A stretch of 64,000 nucleotides of DNA from Paenibacillus sp. SY21-1 (lineage in GTDB: Bacteria > Bacillota > Bacilli > Paenibacillales > Paenibacillaceae), in the NCBI RefSeq assembly GCF_005222705.1, contig NZ_STGF01000006.1, forward strand, positions 62,001 through 126,000, given 5' to 3'. The position numbers and the translations under genes were made by a program. Under the pieces are notes generated by a model. The model was not told the DNA's origin, ran no database searches, and saw only the letters and a list, made by a program, of their open reading frames with translations. The stretch's first letter is position 1, and the number at the start of each line of letters is the position of its first letter. This document shows, one piece after another, positions 24,942 through 33,699 of this stretch.

Positions 24942-25835
24942 ATGCGGGTATGGCCGAGAAGCCTGCCTCTTTATCTCATGATTTTGCCTGGCTTGCTCTT
25001 TTTTCTGATTTTTCGATATTTGCCTATGGGCGGCATTGTGGTCGCCTTCCAGCAATACAGCTTTTTTAGAGGCTTCACGGGCAGTGAATGGGTAGGGCTG
25101 GACAATTTTCGGCAGCTCTTCGCCAGCCGGGAGTTCTGGCTGCTGCTGCGGAACACGCTGGTGCTTAGCTTGCTGAATATTGCCCTGTTTTTCCCGGCTC
25201 CCGTTCTGCTCGCCGTTCTGCTGCATGAAATCCGCTTAAAGTGGTTCAAACGGCTTGTGCAGACGGTACTGTATATGCCCCATTTTTTATCATGGGTTGT
25301 CGTTGTCGGCATAACCGTCCTTTTGTTTGCGACGCAGGACGGGGCGATCAATCAATTATTGGCAAGCCGCGGCATGAACCGGCTGGAGGTGCTTACCGAT
25401 CCGGATTATTTTCCGCTGGTCTACGTGCTGCAAAACATCTGGAAGGAAGTAGGCTGGGGCTGCATCATTTTTTTGGCCGCGCTTGCCGCTGTCGATCCGA
25501 CGCTGTATGAAGCGGCGGCGATGGACGGCGCGAGCCGCTGGCGGCAGGTATGGCATATTACGCTGCCTGCGCTGAAAACGACGGTTATTATTTTGTTTAT
25601 CCTCCGGTTAGGACAGGTGATGGACTCGGGCTTTGAGCATATTTATTTAATGCAAAACTCGATGAATATGTCGGTATCCGATGTGTTTGACACCTACGTG
25701 TACCGGATGGGCATTCTGCAAGGCGAGATGAGCTATCCGACGGCTGTCGGGTTGTTCAAATCCTGCGTAGGGCTTGTGCTGATCGTGCTCGGCAACGCCT
25801 TATCCAAAAAAATGGGAGAGGAAGGCGTTTATTGA
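24942..25835 (+). CDS. Sugar ABC transporter permease, LplB-type
   Basis: A 297-residue permease with six helices. The opening PLYLMILPGLLFFLIFRYLP followed by MGGIVVAFQQYSFFRGF is the LplB hallmark. The coupling loop reads YEAAAMDGASRWRQVWHITL. It forms the channel with the LplC-type protein that starts one base after its stop codon. The ATG at 24942 follows GAGGGATGG, a workable ribosome binding site. As with the other sugar transporter in this window, no ATPase gene is nearby, so the shared MsmX-like ATPase would be used. Confidence 0.9.
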   Translation: MRVWPRSLPLYLMILPGLLFFLIFRYLPMGGIVVAFQQYSFFRGFTGSEWVGLDNFRQLFASREFWLLLRNTLVLSLLNIALFFPAPVLLAVLLHEIRLKWFKRLVQTVLYMPHFLSWVVVVGITVLLFATQDGAINQLLASRGMNRLEVLTDPDYFPLVYVLQNIWKEVGWGCIIFLAALAAVDPTLYEAAAMDGASRWRQVWHITLPALKTTVIILFILRLGQVMDSGFEHIYLMQNSMNMSVSDVFDTYVYRMGILQGEMSYPTAVGLFKSCVGLVLIVLGNALSKKMGEEGVY

Positions 25836-25836
25836 G

Positions 25837-26706
25837 ATGAACAGCTACGATGCGCGGGGGAAAAACCTGTCGTTCGCTTTTACCGTTTACAGTTTGCTGG
25901 GCCTCTCGCTGCTCGCTGTTCTGCTGCCATTCTTGTATGTAATCGCAAGCTCGTTTGCGACGGAGCATGAGATGATGTCCCGCGGCTTCTTCCTGATCCC
26001 GCGCGAGTGGACCATAGAAGCGTACGGCTACTTGATCAGCAATGCCAATTTTGTACGCTCCTTCAAAAATGCGGTTACGATTACCGTTTACGGTACGGCG
26101 ATTAACATTGTGTTAACGGCTCTTATGGCATACGGGCTATCCAAAAGCTGGCTGAAGGGGCGGAGAGCCTTAAACTTTATGGTGATGTTCACGATGATTT
26201 TCAGCGGAGGCATTATCCCCACTTACCTCGTCGTGAAGGAGCTAGGGCTGCTGAACTCGTATTGGGCAATCTTTTTAACCAACGGGATAGCGCCATTCAG
26301 TCTCATTGTGATGAGAACCTTTTTTCAAAATATTCCTGCAGAGATGGAGGAAGCCGGGCGAATAGACGGCTGCTCGGAGATGGCGATTTTGTTGCGCATC
26401 GTACTTCCGTTGTCTTTGCCCGCAGTGGCGACCTTTACGCTGTTTTACGCCGTATTTAACTGGAATACGTACTTCCATGCCATCTTGTTTCTGAACGATT
26501 CGGATGCATGGCCGCTGCAGGTGTTTCTGCGTCAAATGCTGATCGTATCAGACGCCTCGCTGGAGCCGGATGCGGGCGGGTACCGATATACCGCTGCGGT
26601 CAAGATGGCGGCCGTCTTGCTGACGGCGCTGCCATTGCTTGTGATGTATCCCTTTTTGCAAAAATTTTTTAACAAGGGCATGCTGCTTGGCTCGGTCAAA
26701 GGCTAG
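25837..26706 (+). CDS. Sugar ABC transporter permease, LplC/YtcP-type
   Basis: A 289-residue permease, second half of the Lpl-type channel. It begins with a short cytoplasmic segment, then six helices. YtcP/LplC features include FLYVIASSFATEHEMMSRGF, GIIPTYLVVKELGLLNSYWA, and the EAA loop EEAGRIDGCSEMAILLRIVL. It ends KKFFNKGMLLGSVKG-like (QKFFNKGMLLGSVKG), the normal end of the family. The stop of the preceding gene and this ATG are one base apart (TGAGATG). The sulfatase gene starts 42 bp downstream. Confidence 0.9.
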   Translation: MNSYDARGKNLSFAFTVYSLLGLSLLAVLLPFLYVIASSFATEHEMMSRGFFLIPREWTIEAYGYLISNANFVRSFKNAVTITVYGTAINIVLTALMAYGLSKSWLKGRRALNFMVMFTMIFSGGIIPTYLVVKELGLLNSYWAIFLTNGIAPFSLIVMRTFFQNIPAEMEEAGRIDGCSEMAILLRIVLPLSLPAVATFTLFYAVFNWNTYFHAILFLNDSDAWPLQVFLRQMLIVSDASLEPDAGGYRYTAAVKMAAVLLTALPLLVMYPFLQKFFNKGMLLGSVKG

Positions 26707-26748
26707 GAGCTGTCATTATCTACATATTGGGAAAGCGGGGACTGCGGG

Positions 26749-28299
26749 ATGAGGATGTTATTTCTGGATCTGGATGCGTTAAGCCCGGAGCATATGAGCT
26801 GTTACGGCTACCACAGGAGCACGACGCCGAATATCGACCGGATCGCTGAAGAAGGGATACGGTTCAACAATTATTATACTTCGGACGCGCCTTGCGCCCC
26901 TTCGAGAACGGCGCTGATGACGGGACAATTCGGCTTGGTCAACGGCTTGGTCAATCATGGCGGAGCAGCGGGCGATCTCAGACAGGAGGGGAAAAGCCGC
27001 GAGCTGATGGGCCGATTGAGCACGGGAGGGGCGCTTCCGTCCTATCTCCAGCTGGCCGCCGATTTGCACACGGTTTTAATTAGTCCCTTTGCCCAGCGTC
27101 ATTCGACTTTTTCCTTCTATGCAGGCTTTAATGAAATTATCAATACGGGAAAATACGGGAATGAATCGGCCGAGGATGTGACTCCGACTGCTCTGGATTG
27201 GATCAGCCGCAATGCCAAGAAGGAGGATTGGTTCCTTTATATTAATTATTGGGACGCGCATACTCCTTATCGCGCACCGGAGTCGTTTGGCAACCCGTTC
27301 GAGCAGGAGCCGTTGCCGGAGTGGCTGACGGACGAGGTGCTTGAGCAGCATAAGCAGAAGGTCGGCTCTCATAGCGTGCACGAGCTGACGATTAATTTTA
27401 GGGAGAAAAAATATACGAACGAGACGTCGCCAAGCTTCCCGAGACATCCGGGCGATATTCTCAATCGGGACAGCCTGCGCCAAATGATAGACGGATACGA
27501 TTGCGGAATCCGGTATATGGACGAGCAGTTGGGACTGCTGTTTAAAGCGCTGGAGGAGCAAGGCGTATGGGATGAGCTTATGATCGTCATTTCAGCCGAT
27601 CACGGCGAAAATATGGGACAGCTCGGCTTGTACGGCGAGCATGCAACGGCGGATCAAGCGACCTGCCGGCTGCCTATGATCATTCGCTGGCCGGGTATGA
27701 AGCAGGGGCATGTGGATGAAGGCCTTCATTACCATCTGGACCTGCTCCCGACTCTCGCCGACATGCTGGAATTGCCGCCAGTGCCGGAATGGAACGGCAT
27801 CAGCTATGCGCCTGCGCTGAGGGGAGGCGCGGAATGCGGACGCGAATATCTGGTTGTGTCCCAGTGCGCGCATGTCGTTCAGCGTTCCGTCCGCTTCGGA
27901 GATTGGCTCTATATCCGAACCTATCACGACGGCTTCCATTTATTCGATAAAGAGATGCTGTTCAACGTAGCCGAGGACCCGTACGAGCAGCACAATGTAG
28001 CCGCCCGGCATCGAGAGCTGTGCTTGCAGGCCGTGTACTATTTAAATGAATGGCATGATGAGACGATGCGCAAGGCCGGGGATGCAGCGGACCCGCTCTG
28101 GACGGTTATACATGAGGGAGGCCCGTTTCATGCAAGAGGGTATTTGCCCGGGTATGTACAGCGTTTGGAGGAAACGGGAAGAGGCGAACACATTGAGGAA
28201 CTGGTGCGCAGACATCCGCAGGAGTTTCCGTCACAGCCCCATCCCGTACATGCGATGCTGCGCGGCAAGCTCTCTGGGAAAATGAGCAAGGGGACGTGA
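26749..28299 (+). CDS. Type I sulfatase (2)
   Basis: A 516-residue sulfatase. The N-terminal strand MRMLFLDLDALSPEHMSCYG carries the first metal ligands (DLD), and the activation motif is DAPCAPSRTALMTG with Cys49 as the formylglycine precursor. The second metal site is ISADHGENMGQLG and the substrate-side His is in NYWDAHTPYR. No signal peptide is present. Length and the DLDALSPEH start resemble heparan/chondroitin-type or arylsulfatase-like intracellular enzymes of Firmicutes, but I do not assign a substrate. The stop codon overlaps a GTG and the third sulfatase follows at once, so both are co-translated. Confidence 0.88.
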   Translation: MRMLFLDLDALSPEHMSCYGYHRSTTPNIDRIAEEGIRFNNYYTSDAPCAPSRTALMTGQFGLVNGLVNHGGAAGDLRQEGKSRELMGRLSTGGALPSYLQLAADLHTVLISPFAQRHSTFSFYAGFNEIINTGKYGNESAEDVTPTALDWISRNAKKEDWFLYINYWDAHTPYRAPESFGNPFEQEPLPEWLTDEVLEQHKQKVGSHSVHELTINFREKKYTNETSPSFPRHPGDILNRDSLRQMIDGYDCGIRYMDEQLGLLFKALEEQGVWDELMIVISADHGENMGQLGLYGEHATADQATCRLPMIIRWPGMKQGHVDEGLHYHLDLLPTLADMLELPPVPEWNGISYAPALRGGAECGREYLVVSQCAHVVQRSVRFGDWLYIRTYHDGFHLFDKEMLFNVAEDPYEQHNVAARHRELCLQAVYYLNEWHDETMRKAGDAADPLWTVIHEGGPFHARGYLPGYVQRLEETGRGEHIEELVRRHPQEFPSQPHPVHAMLRGKLSGKMSKGT

Positions 28300-28301
28300 C
28301 G

Positions 28302-29765
28302 GTGACAGAGAGCGAGAGCGGAAGCCAAGGCTTGCGGCCGCCTGACATGCTTATTTTTTTGAGCGACCAGCATCATGCCGATTACATGGGCTTCCGGCAG
28401 CATCCCATCGTGCGAACGCCTCATTTGGACAAGCTGGCCGAGGACGGCGCCGCCGCTACCGCCGCCTACACGGCGTCACCGCTCTGCGTGCCGTCGAGAA
28501 TGTCCATGCTGACGGGTCATCTGCCCGAAAAAACGGGCATTTATACCAATAACGGAGCTATCGGGTGCGATTATACGACCTTTCTGCACGGCCTTGCGGC
28601 CGCAGGCTACGAGACGGTGCTGTGCGGCCGCATGCATTTTTTGGGAGAGGATCAGCGTCATGGCTTTACGAAGCGTATTATGGGGGAGCTCACTCCGCTG
28701 TTCTGGGGAAGATACGGCAGGGCCCGGACGGATCTTGGGCCATATGTCGGGACCATGGCGAATGAAAGCCTGAAAATCATTGGCGGGGGAAATTCGCCGG
28801 TGCTTGAGTACGACCGTGCTGTTGTCCGCGCCGCACTCGATTATCTGCAGGATGAGCATGCGAAGCCGCAATGTCTCGTTGTCGGCACTTACGGCCCCCA
28901 CCATACCTTTGTCGCTCCGCCAGATCTGTACAGCTACTATAAGGAGCTTGCGGATGTACCGCCAACCTTCGGCGACAGGCTGCTGCATCCCGTTGTAGCC
29001 GGGCTAATCGACACCCGACTGACGAAGGAGAATGTGCTCAAGCTGCGGGCGGCCTACTTCGGCATGATAGAGACCGTGGATCGCCAACTGGGCGAAATCA
29101 GGCAAAGCTGGGACGATTATTTGCAGCGAAGCGGGCGGCGGGGCATGTTTGTCTATGTGTCGGATCATGGCGAGCAGGCGGGAGAGCATGGGTTGATCGG
29201 CAAAAGCACCTTTTATGAGGGCTCCGTCAAGGTTCCGATGATTTTTGCGGGAAATGGCGTAGCCAAGGGGCACCAACTCCGGGAGCCGGTAAGTCTGATG
29301 GACATCGGACCAACGTTATGCGATCTGGCGGGAGCGGATACCCCGCCGGCCCAAGCCGGAATCAGCTTGCTGCCGCAGCTTGCGGGAGGGGCTGGGGACG
29401 CAAGCCGCGTCATATGCAGCGAGACGATGAATCGTGCGGGAGAGCGGCTGATTTCCGGCAGGATGCTGCGCTTCGGGAATTGGAAGTACGTGTCGTACGC
29501 CTTGGACAAAACACAGGATCAGCTGTTTGACATGCGGGACGATCCCCATGAGCTCCGCAATCTTATAAGAGACGAGCCGGAGCAAGCCGCTTATTTTCAA
29601 GATTGGCTCCGCCGGACATGGCATGTGTCCGAAATCGCAGCCGGGCAAGAGGAACGAATGGCGCATCACCGGCTGCTTGCCAAATGGGGGATGGCTGTAG
29701 AGGTTGCGGAGCCCGAAAGATGGAAGATTCCCGAACACGCGAAGCGGCTTCCTGTGATAGAGTAA
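28302..29765 (+). CDS. Type I sulfatase (3)
   Basis: A 487-residue sulfatase. I use the GTG at 28302, which has AAGGGG 8 nt upstream; the GTG at 28296, overlapping the previous stop, has the site only 1 nt away. The metal motif is LIFLSDQHHADYMG, and the activation motif LCVPSRMSMLTG places the formylglycine Cys at residue 62. The second metal site is VSDHGEQAGEHGL and the substrate region GTYGPHHTF. It is unlike sulfatase 2 in sequence, so the two probably remove different sulfates from the same glycan. No secretion signal is seen. A MITE-like element lies beyond the stop. Confidence 0.88.
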   Translation: MTESESGSQGLRPPDMLIFLSDQHHADYMGFRQHPIVRTPHLDKLAEDGAAATAAYTASPLCVPSRMSMLTGHLPEKTGIYTNNGAIGCDYTTFLHGLAAAGYETVLCGRMHFLGEDQRHGFTKRIMGELTPLFWGRYGRARTDLGPYVGTMANESLKIIGGGNSPVLEYDRAVVRAALDYLQDEHAKPQCLVVGTYGPHHTFVAPPDLYSYYKELADVPPTFGDRLLHPVVAGLIDTRLTKENVLKLRAAYFGMIETVDRQLGEIRQSWDDYLQRSGRRGMFVYVSDHGEQAGEHGLIGKSTFYEGSVKVPMIFAGNGVAKGHQLREPVSLMDIGPTLCDLAGADTPPAQAGISLLPQLAGGAGDASRVICSETMNRAGERLISGRMLRFGNWKYVSYALDKTQDQLFDMRDDPHELRNLIRDEPEQAAYFQDWLRRTWHVSEIAAGQEERMAHHRLLAKWGMAVEVAEPERWKIPEHAKRLPVIE

Positions 29766-29812
29766 TGCCCGGCAGCCTTTTGAGCTTTACTTTTTGAGCT
29801 TTTAATTCTGCC

Positions 29813-29974
29813 TAGGGCGTGTCTGCGAACGCTGAGGACAGCACATTTTGCCGAATTAACGTTCCATGCAAGGCGCGTTTGTGAAGGTGTACCGGGGATA
29901 CAACAAGCAAACGGAACGAAGCAGGGGGCAAAAAGGTGAAAGGTGCCGCTGAACGGGTTTTCAGACACGCCCTA
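29813..29974. mobile_element. MITE-like 162-bp element
   Basis: The region begins TAGGGCGTGTCTG (29813-29825) and ends CAGACACGCCCTA (29962-29974), a perfect 13-bp inverted repeat; the outermost TA on each side could be a duplicated target. There is no coding sequence inside. The ends resemble those of transposons with GGGCGTGTCTG-type termini in Firmicutes, so this is probably a non-autonomous derivative mobilised by a transposase elsewhere. It lies between sulfatase 3 and the FGE gene. Confidence 0.7.
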
Positions 29975-30024
29975 CAGAGAGGAACAAATATGGATGCTAT
30001 TGGATTGTCGGGAGGCTGTTTACG

Positions 30025-31011
30025 ATGAAGCAAAATGAAGGCTCCTGCTGCTGCGCGGCAAGCCGCCCTCGCCTTGCGGCTAAGGATTACGGCCAGAAGG
30101 AGCATCCTCCAGCTGCGAAGCGCAGCCCCGCAGCTGCTTGGGAAGGAATGATCCTCCTTGCGGGGGGAAGCTTCCTCATGGGAAGCGAAGATTCGGAAGG
30201 CTTCGCCGCTGACAGCGAAGGACCGGTAAGAGAGGTCGAGGTCCGCCCCTTCTATATTTCGCCGGCAGCCGTGACGAACAGCGAGTTTCTGGCGTTTACG
30301 GAGGCGACAGGGTACATCACGGAGGCCGAAAGCTACGGCTGGTCCTTTGTGTTTCATCTATTCGTATCGGAGGAAACGGCCCAAACAGTGACCGACGTTG
30401 TACAGCATACGCCTTGGTGGTGGAAAGTGGTCGGCGCTAACTGGCGGCAGCCCGAGGGTCCGGATTCCTCCATGGAGGAGCGTATGGACCATCCCGTCAT
30501 TCACGTCTCATGGAATGATGCTGCGGCCTATTGCTCGTGGGCCGGCAAGCGTCTGCCGACAGAGTCGGAATGGGAGTATGCCGCAAGGGGCGGCCTCGTG
30601 CAGAACAAGTATCCGTGGGGAAACATCCTGAAGCCGGACGGCAGGCATATGTGCAACATTTGGCAAGGGAAGTTTCCGGTCAAGAACAGCGGTGCAGACG
30701 GCTATCAGGGGACGGCGCCGGTGTACGCGTATGAACCCAACGGCTTTGGAATCTACCAGGCATCCGGCAATGTGTGGGAGTGGTGCTCGAATGACTTCCG
30801 CGACAAACTGGCGTCAAAGTCCGGCCGCTCTTTGGAAAAGCCGGGTTCCCGCACCGCCTTAAAGGCGATGAGAGGCGGCTCCTACTTGTGTCACAAGTCG
30901 TATTGCAACCGGTATCGGGTAGCGGCGAGAACAGGCAATACGGCAGACAGCTCCACCGGAAATATCGGATTCCGGTGCGCGGCTGACGCTCCTGCTGCGC
31001 TTGTCTTGTGA
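30025..31011 (+). CDS. Formylglycine-generating enzyme (sulfatase-activating)
   Basis: A 328-residue SUMF1/FGE-type enzyme that oxidises the Cys of CxPSR motifs in sulfatases to formylglycine using O2 and a copper-bound Cys pair. The catalytic pair is intact: MRGGSYLCHKSYCNRYR, with Cys289 and Cys294. Other hallmarks are WEGMILLAGGSFLMGSED, HPVIHVSWNDAAAYCSWAGK followed by RLPTESEWEYAARGG, NVWEWCSNDF and the end GNIGFRCA. Its N-terminus has a CCC cluster (residues 8-10), also seen in other FGEs. The three sulfatases here all carry a Cys for it to modify. It lies 260 bp past sulfatase 3, separated by a MITE; whether it shares the operon transcript is uncertain. Confidence 0.92.
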   Translation: MKQNEGSCCCAASRPRLAAKDYGQKEHPPAAKRSPAAAWEGMILLAGGSFLMGSEDSEGFAADSEGPVREVEVRPFYISPAAVTNSEFLAFTEATGYITEAESYGWSFVFHLFVSEETAQTVTDVVQHTPWWWKVVGANWRQPEGPDSSMEERMDHPVIHVSWNDAAAYCSWAGKRLPTESEWEYAARGGLVQNKYPWGNILKPDGRHMCNIWQGKFPVKNSGADGYQGTAPVYAYEPNGFGIYQASGNVWEWCSNDFRDKLASKSGRSLEKPGSRTALKAMRGGSYLCHKSYCNRYRVAARTGNTADSSTGNIGFRCAADAPAALVL

Positions 31012-31049
31012 GCGGCAAGCGCAAGCCAGGAACGGCGAGCGATAAGAGT

Positions 31050-31096
31050 CAGCGGAAGCGAAACCTTGGCCAAGCCGGGTCTTGCTTCCGCTGTTT
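31050..31096 (+). terminator. Hairpin after the FGE gene
   Basis: CAGCGGAAGC (31050-31059) and GCTTCCGCTG (31084-31093) pair perfectly around a 24-nt loop; only TTT follows, so strength is uncertain. Confidence 0.5.
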
Positions 31097-31249
31097 GCGC
31101 CGAAGTGCGCTCTGCCCCGTGCATGGCAGTAACGCGAAACCGCTTGTTTCAAATGTCGCGAATCGGTCTATTTGGTGTAGTAGAATGAGATGCGCCGAGG
31201 CTTCGCCGCTACGCCTGGACAAGGTCCTGTTTTTTCTTTGGCTGCGGCG

Positions 31250-31258
31250 TGGTATAAT
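31250..31258 (+). promoter_or_regulatory. Extended -10 promoter of the YsoA-position gene
   Basis: TGGTATAAT is a perfect extended -10 (TGnTATAAT). The -35 region is only T-rich. Transcription would begin near 31265, about 50 bp before the proposed ATT start. Confidence 0.6.
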
Positions 31259-31372
31259 CGAACGCGAGATTAGGCAATCGAACAATAGGCGTGACGATAA
31301 GGCGGTGCTACCATTACAACTCCCAACGACACAGACCGGGACAACAAGGACAATGTATATCTGTTCCCGAAA

Positions 31373-32254
31373 ATGCTCGATCAATATCAAATTCAACTGA
31401 CCCGCCTGCTGGAATCGGAGCAGTACGGAGAAGCTAAGCGGCTGCTGCGCTTTCTGCTGCAATGTCGGGGCGAGGACGCTCGTCATTATGAGGAATGGAG
31501 CAGCCTTCTGACATGGCTCGACATGGCTTTTCCGGGAGACTCGGACCAGATCGAATCGGAGCAATCCGGCGGGGGAGAGGAAGACGAGGAGACGCTGCGG
31601 GAGAGGCTGCTTAACCCTGCCGAGCAGGACGAGGCGTACATTAATCAGGTTTTGTACATTATGCGTCACCATCCGATGCTTGATCAGCAGATTCTGGCGC
31701 TTGAGCGCGCCGCCTACATTCAGTCGCCTGAGGTAGAGAGCGAGATCCGGGAGTGGCTGCTTTCCGAGCAAGTCCATCCTGTCGTGCAGTTCAAGGCGCT
31801 GCAAAGCTTGCGCAGAAGAGGGGCGACGGGGACGCTGACGCTGGAGCGTCTGGGAGAGAAGGTGGAGCTTGACGTGGAGAGCACCCCTTTGTCCATGGAC
31901 GATTTTCCGGAGCCGGTATCCGCAATTCTTGAGCGTACGGAGCGCACCGTTGAAGTTGACGATCCGACATTGCCCCATTTCGCCCGGGAACTGTGGAAGG
32001 ACAGCTTGCAGTATTTGTACGGCACATCGACCTATGAGTGGATGATTTCAAGCGATGACGGAACAGTCGACAGCTTCGCTGCCGCCTTGCATCTGACATT
32101 GCTTTTAACCGTTTACGGCATGGCCAACGATGACGATATTCGCGATACATACGGCATTACGGAATCGCTCCGTTTCAGGTACGAGCAGGCGTGCAAAGCG
32201 CTACGGCAGGTTGCTGCGCTGCAGCGTTCCGGAGACGATGAACCTAAGTCTTGA
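31373..32254 (+). CDS. Helical-repeat protein upstream of tig (YsoA position), possible ATT start
   Basis: A 293-residue acidic, helical protein from the first ATG, which has no ribosome binding site. The same frame is open upstream and protein-like (NDTDRDNKDNVYLFPK) back to ATT at 31313, preceded by AAGGCGGTG 5 nt away, so the true product may be 313 residues with a non-ATG start. Residues QIQLTRLLESEQYGEAKRLL and the following helices look like TPR or HEAT-type repeats; an acidic linker (SEQSGGGEEDEETLRER) follows. In Bacillus the gene just before tig is ysoA, which encodes a TPR protein, so this may be its equivalent by position. Function unknown. The stop lies inside the tig promoter. 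Confidence 0.75.
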   Translation: MLDQYQIQLTRLLESEQYGEAKRLLRFLLQCRGEDARHYEEWSSLLTWLDMAFPGDSDQIESEQSGGGEEDEETLRERLLNPAEQDEAYINQVLYIMRHHPMLDQQILALERAAYIQSPEVESEIREWLLSEQVHPVVQFKALQSLRRRGATGTLTLERLGEKVELDVESTPLSMDDFPEPVSAILERTERTVEVDDPTLPHFARELWKDSLQYLYGTSTYEWMISSDDGTVDSFAAALHLTLLLTVYGMANDDDIRDTYGITESLRFRYEQACKALRQVAALQRSGDDEPKS

Positions 32255-32279
32255 AAAGGTTGTCCATTTTGATTATAAT
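32251..32279 (+). promoter_or_regulatory. tig promoter (sigma-A)
   Basis: TTGAAA (32251-32256) and TATAAT (32274-32279) are 17 bp apart. The -35 box overlaps the stop codon of the upstream gene. Confidence 0.7.
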
Positions 32280-32344
32280 AGAATGGTTTATGAAACGTGA
32301 AAACTACTGAATGCACGAGCATTTTTCGGAGGGGAAGGCATAAA

Positions 32345-33634
32345 ATGAAAGCAACTTGGGAAAAAATAGACAAGAACGTCGTGACAATTGATGTGGAGGT
32401 AGAAGCAGACAAAGTCGCAGGCGCGCTTGATCAAGCATTTAAAAAGGTCGTTCAGAAAGTAAACGTGCCGGGTTTCCGTAAAGGCAAAGTACCGCGCGCA
32501 ATGTTCGAGAAACGTTTCGGCGTTGAAAGCCTGTATCAGGATGCAATCGACATCCTGCTGCCGGAAGCTTACACAAACGCGGTTCGCGAGACAGAGGTTG
32601 AGCCTGTAGACCGTCCGGAAATCGACGTTGAGCAGTTCGCTAAAGGCCAAACGTTCAAATTCAAGGCTAAAGTGATCGTTAAGCCTGAAGTTGTGCTTGG
32701 CGATTACAAAGGCATTGAAGTGGAATCCGTTGTGTCCGAAGTGACGGAAGAGGAAGTTAACGCCGAGCTTGAGCGTCTGCAAAGCCGTCATGCTGAACTG
32801 GTAGTTGTAGAAGAAGGCGCTGCCGAGAATGGCGACACGACGATTATCGACTTCGACGGATACGTTGACGGCGAAGCTTTTGAAGGCGGAGCTGGCGAGC
32901 GTTATTCCCTGGAGCTTGGTTCAGGTTCGTTCATCCCTGGCTTCGAAGAGCAAGTTGTAGGCATGCAAATCGGCGACTACAAGGATGTTGAAGTAACATT
33001 CCCTGAGAGCTACCACGCTGACCACCTTGCCGGCAAAGCGGCCGTATTCAAAGTGAAGCTGCACGAAATCAAACGTAAAGTGCTTCCTGCCCTTGATGAC
33101 GAGTTCGCCAAGGACGTAAGCGAGTTCGACACGCTTGAAGAGTACAAGCAAGATGTTGTAGCCAAGCTGAACGAGCGCAAAGCGAAGGATGCCGAGCAAG
33201 CGCGCGAGTCCGCAATCGTGGAGAAAGCGACGTCCGCTGCCGAGGTTGAAATCCCTGAGCCGATGGTCGTAACAGAGACAGATTTCATGCTGAAGGATTT
33301 CGCCAACCGTCTGAGCATGCAAGGCATGAACATGGACCTGTACTACCAGTTCTCCGGCCAGAACGAGGACGCTCTTCGCGGCCAAATGCGCAGCGATGCG
33401 GAGAAGCGCGTTCGCAACAATCTGGTGCTTGAAGCGATTGCCAAGGCTGAAGGCATTGCAGCTGGCGAAGAGGATCTGAACGAAGAGCTTGAGAACCTGT
33501 CCAAAGCTTACAACCGTCCTGCGGAAGAGCTTCGTTCCATTTTTGCGGCAAACGGCAATCTTGCAAACCTGCAAGAAGACCTCGTGCTTCGCAAAACGAT
33601 CAAGTTCCTCGTTGACAACAGCAAAGCCGTTTAA
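32345..33634 (+). CDS. tig: Trigger factor, ribosome-associated chaperone
   Basis: A 429-residue trigger factor, a peptidyl-prolyl isomerase and chaperone that meets nascent chains at the ribosome exit. The ribosome-binding signature is VPGFRKGKVPRAMFEKRFG (residues 38-56, containing the GFRKGKVP loop). The FKBP-like isomerase domain follows at about 160-245 (NGDTTIIDFDGYVDGEAFEG), and the C-terminal helical arms complete the length normal for the family. The ATG at 32345 has GGAGGGG upstream. It is the first of the protein-quality genes tig-clpP-clpX, but its own strong terminator separates it from clpP. Confidence 0.96.
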   Translation: MKATWEKIDKNVVTIDVEVEADKVAGALDQAFKKVVQKVNVPGFRKGKVPRAMFEKRFGVESLYQDAIDILLPEAYTNAVRETEVEPVDRPEIDVEQFAKGQTFKFKAKVIVKPEVVLGDYKGIEVESVVSEVTEEEVNAELERLQSRHAELVVVEEGAAENGDTTIIDFDGYVDGEAFEGGAGERYSLELGSGSFIPGFEEQVVGMQIGDYKDVEVTFPESYHADHLAGKAAVFKVKLHEIKRKVLPALDDEFAKDVSEFDTLEEYKQDVVAKLNERKAKDAEQARESAIVEKATSAAEVEIPEPMVVTETDFMLKDFANRLSMQGMNMDLYYQFSGQNEDALRGQMRSDAEKRVRNNLVLEAIAKAEGIAAGEEDLNEELENLSKAYNRPAEELRSIFAANGNLANLQEDLVLRKTIKFLVDNSKAV

Positions 33635-33666
33635 TTCACAAGAACTGAATAAGCAACCTTTAATGG

Positions 33667-33699
33667 ATAAGGCACGTCTTAGATACGTGCCTTATTTTT
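33667..33699 (+). terminator. tig terminator
   Basis: ATAAGGCACGT (33667-33677) pairs with ACGTGCCTTAT (33685-33695) and is followed by TTTT. Confidence 0.9.

Noticed and set aside
31049..31978. Long minus-strand frame antisense to the YsoA-position gene
   Set aside because: It is Leu/Arg/Gln rich, without a ribosome binding site, and mirrors the codon pattern of the plus-strand gene.
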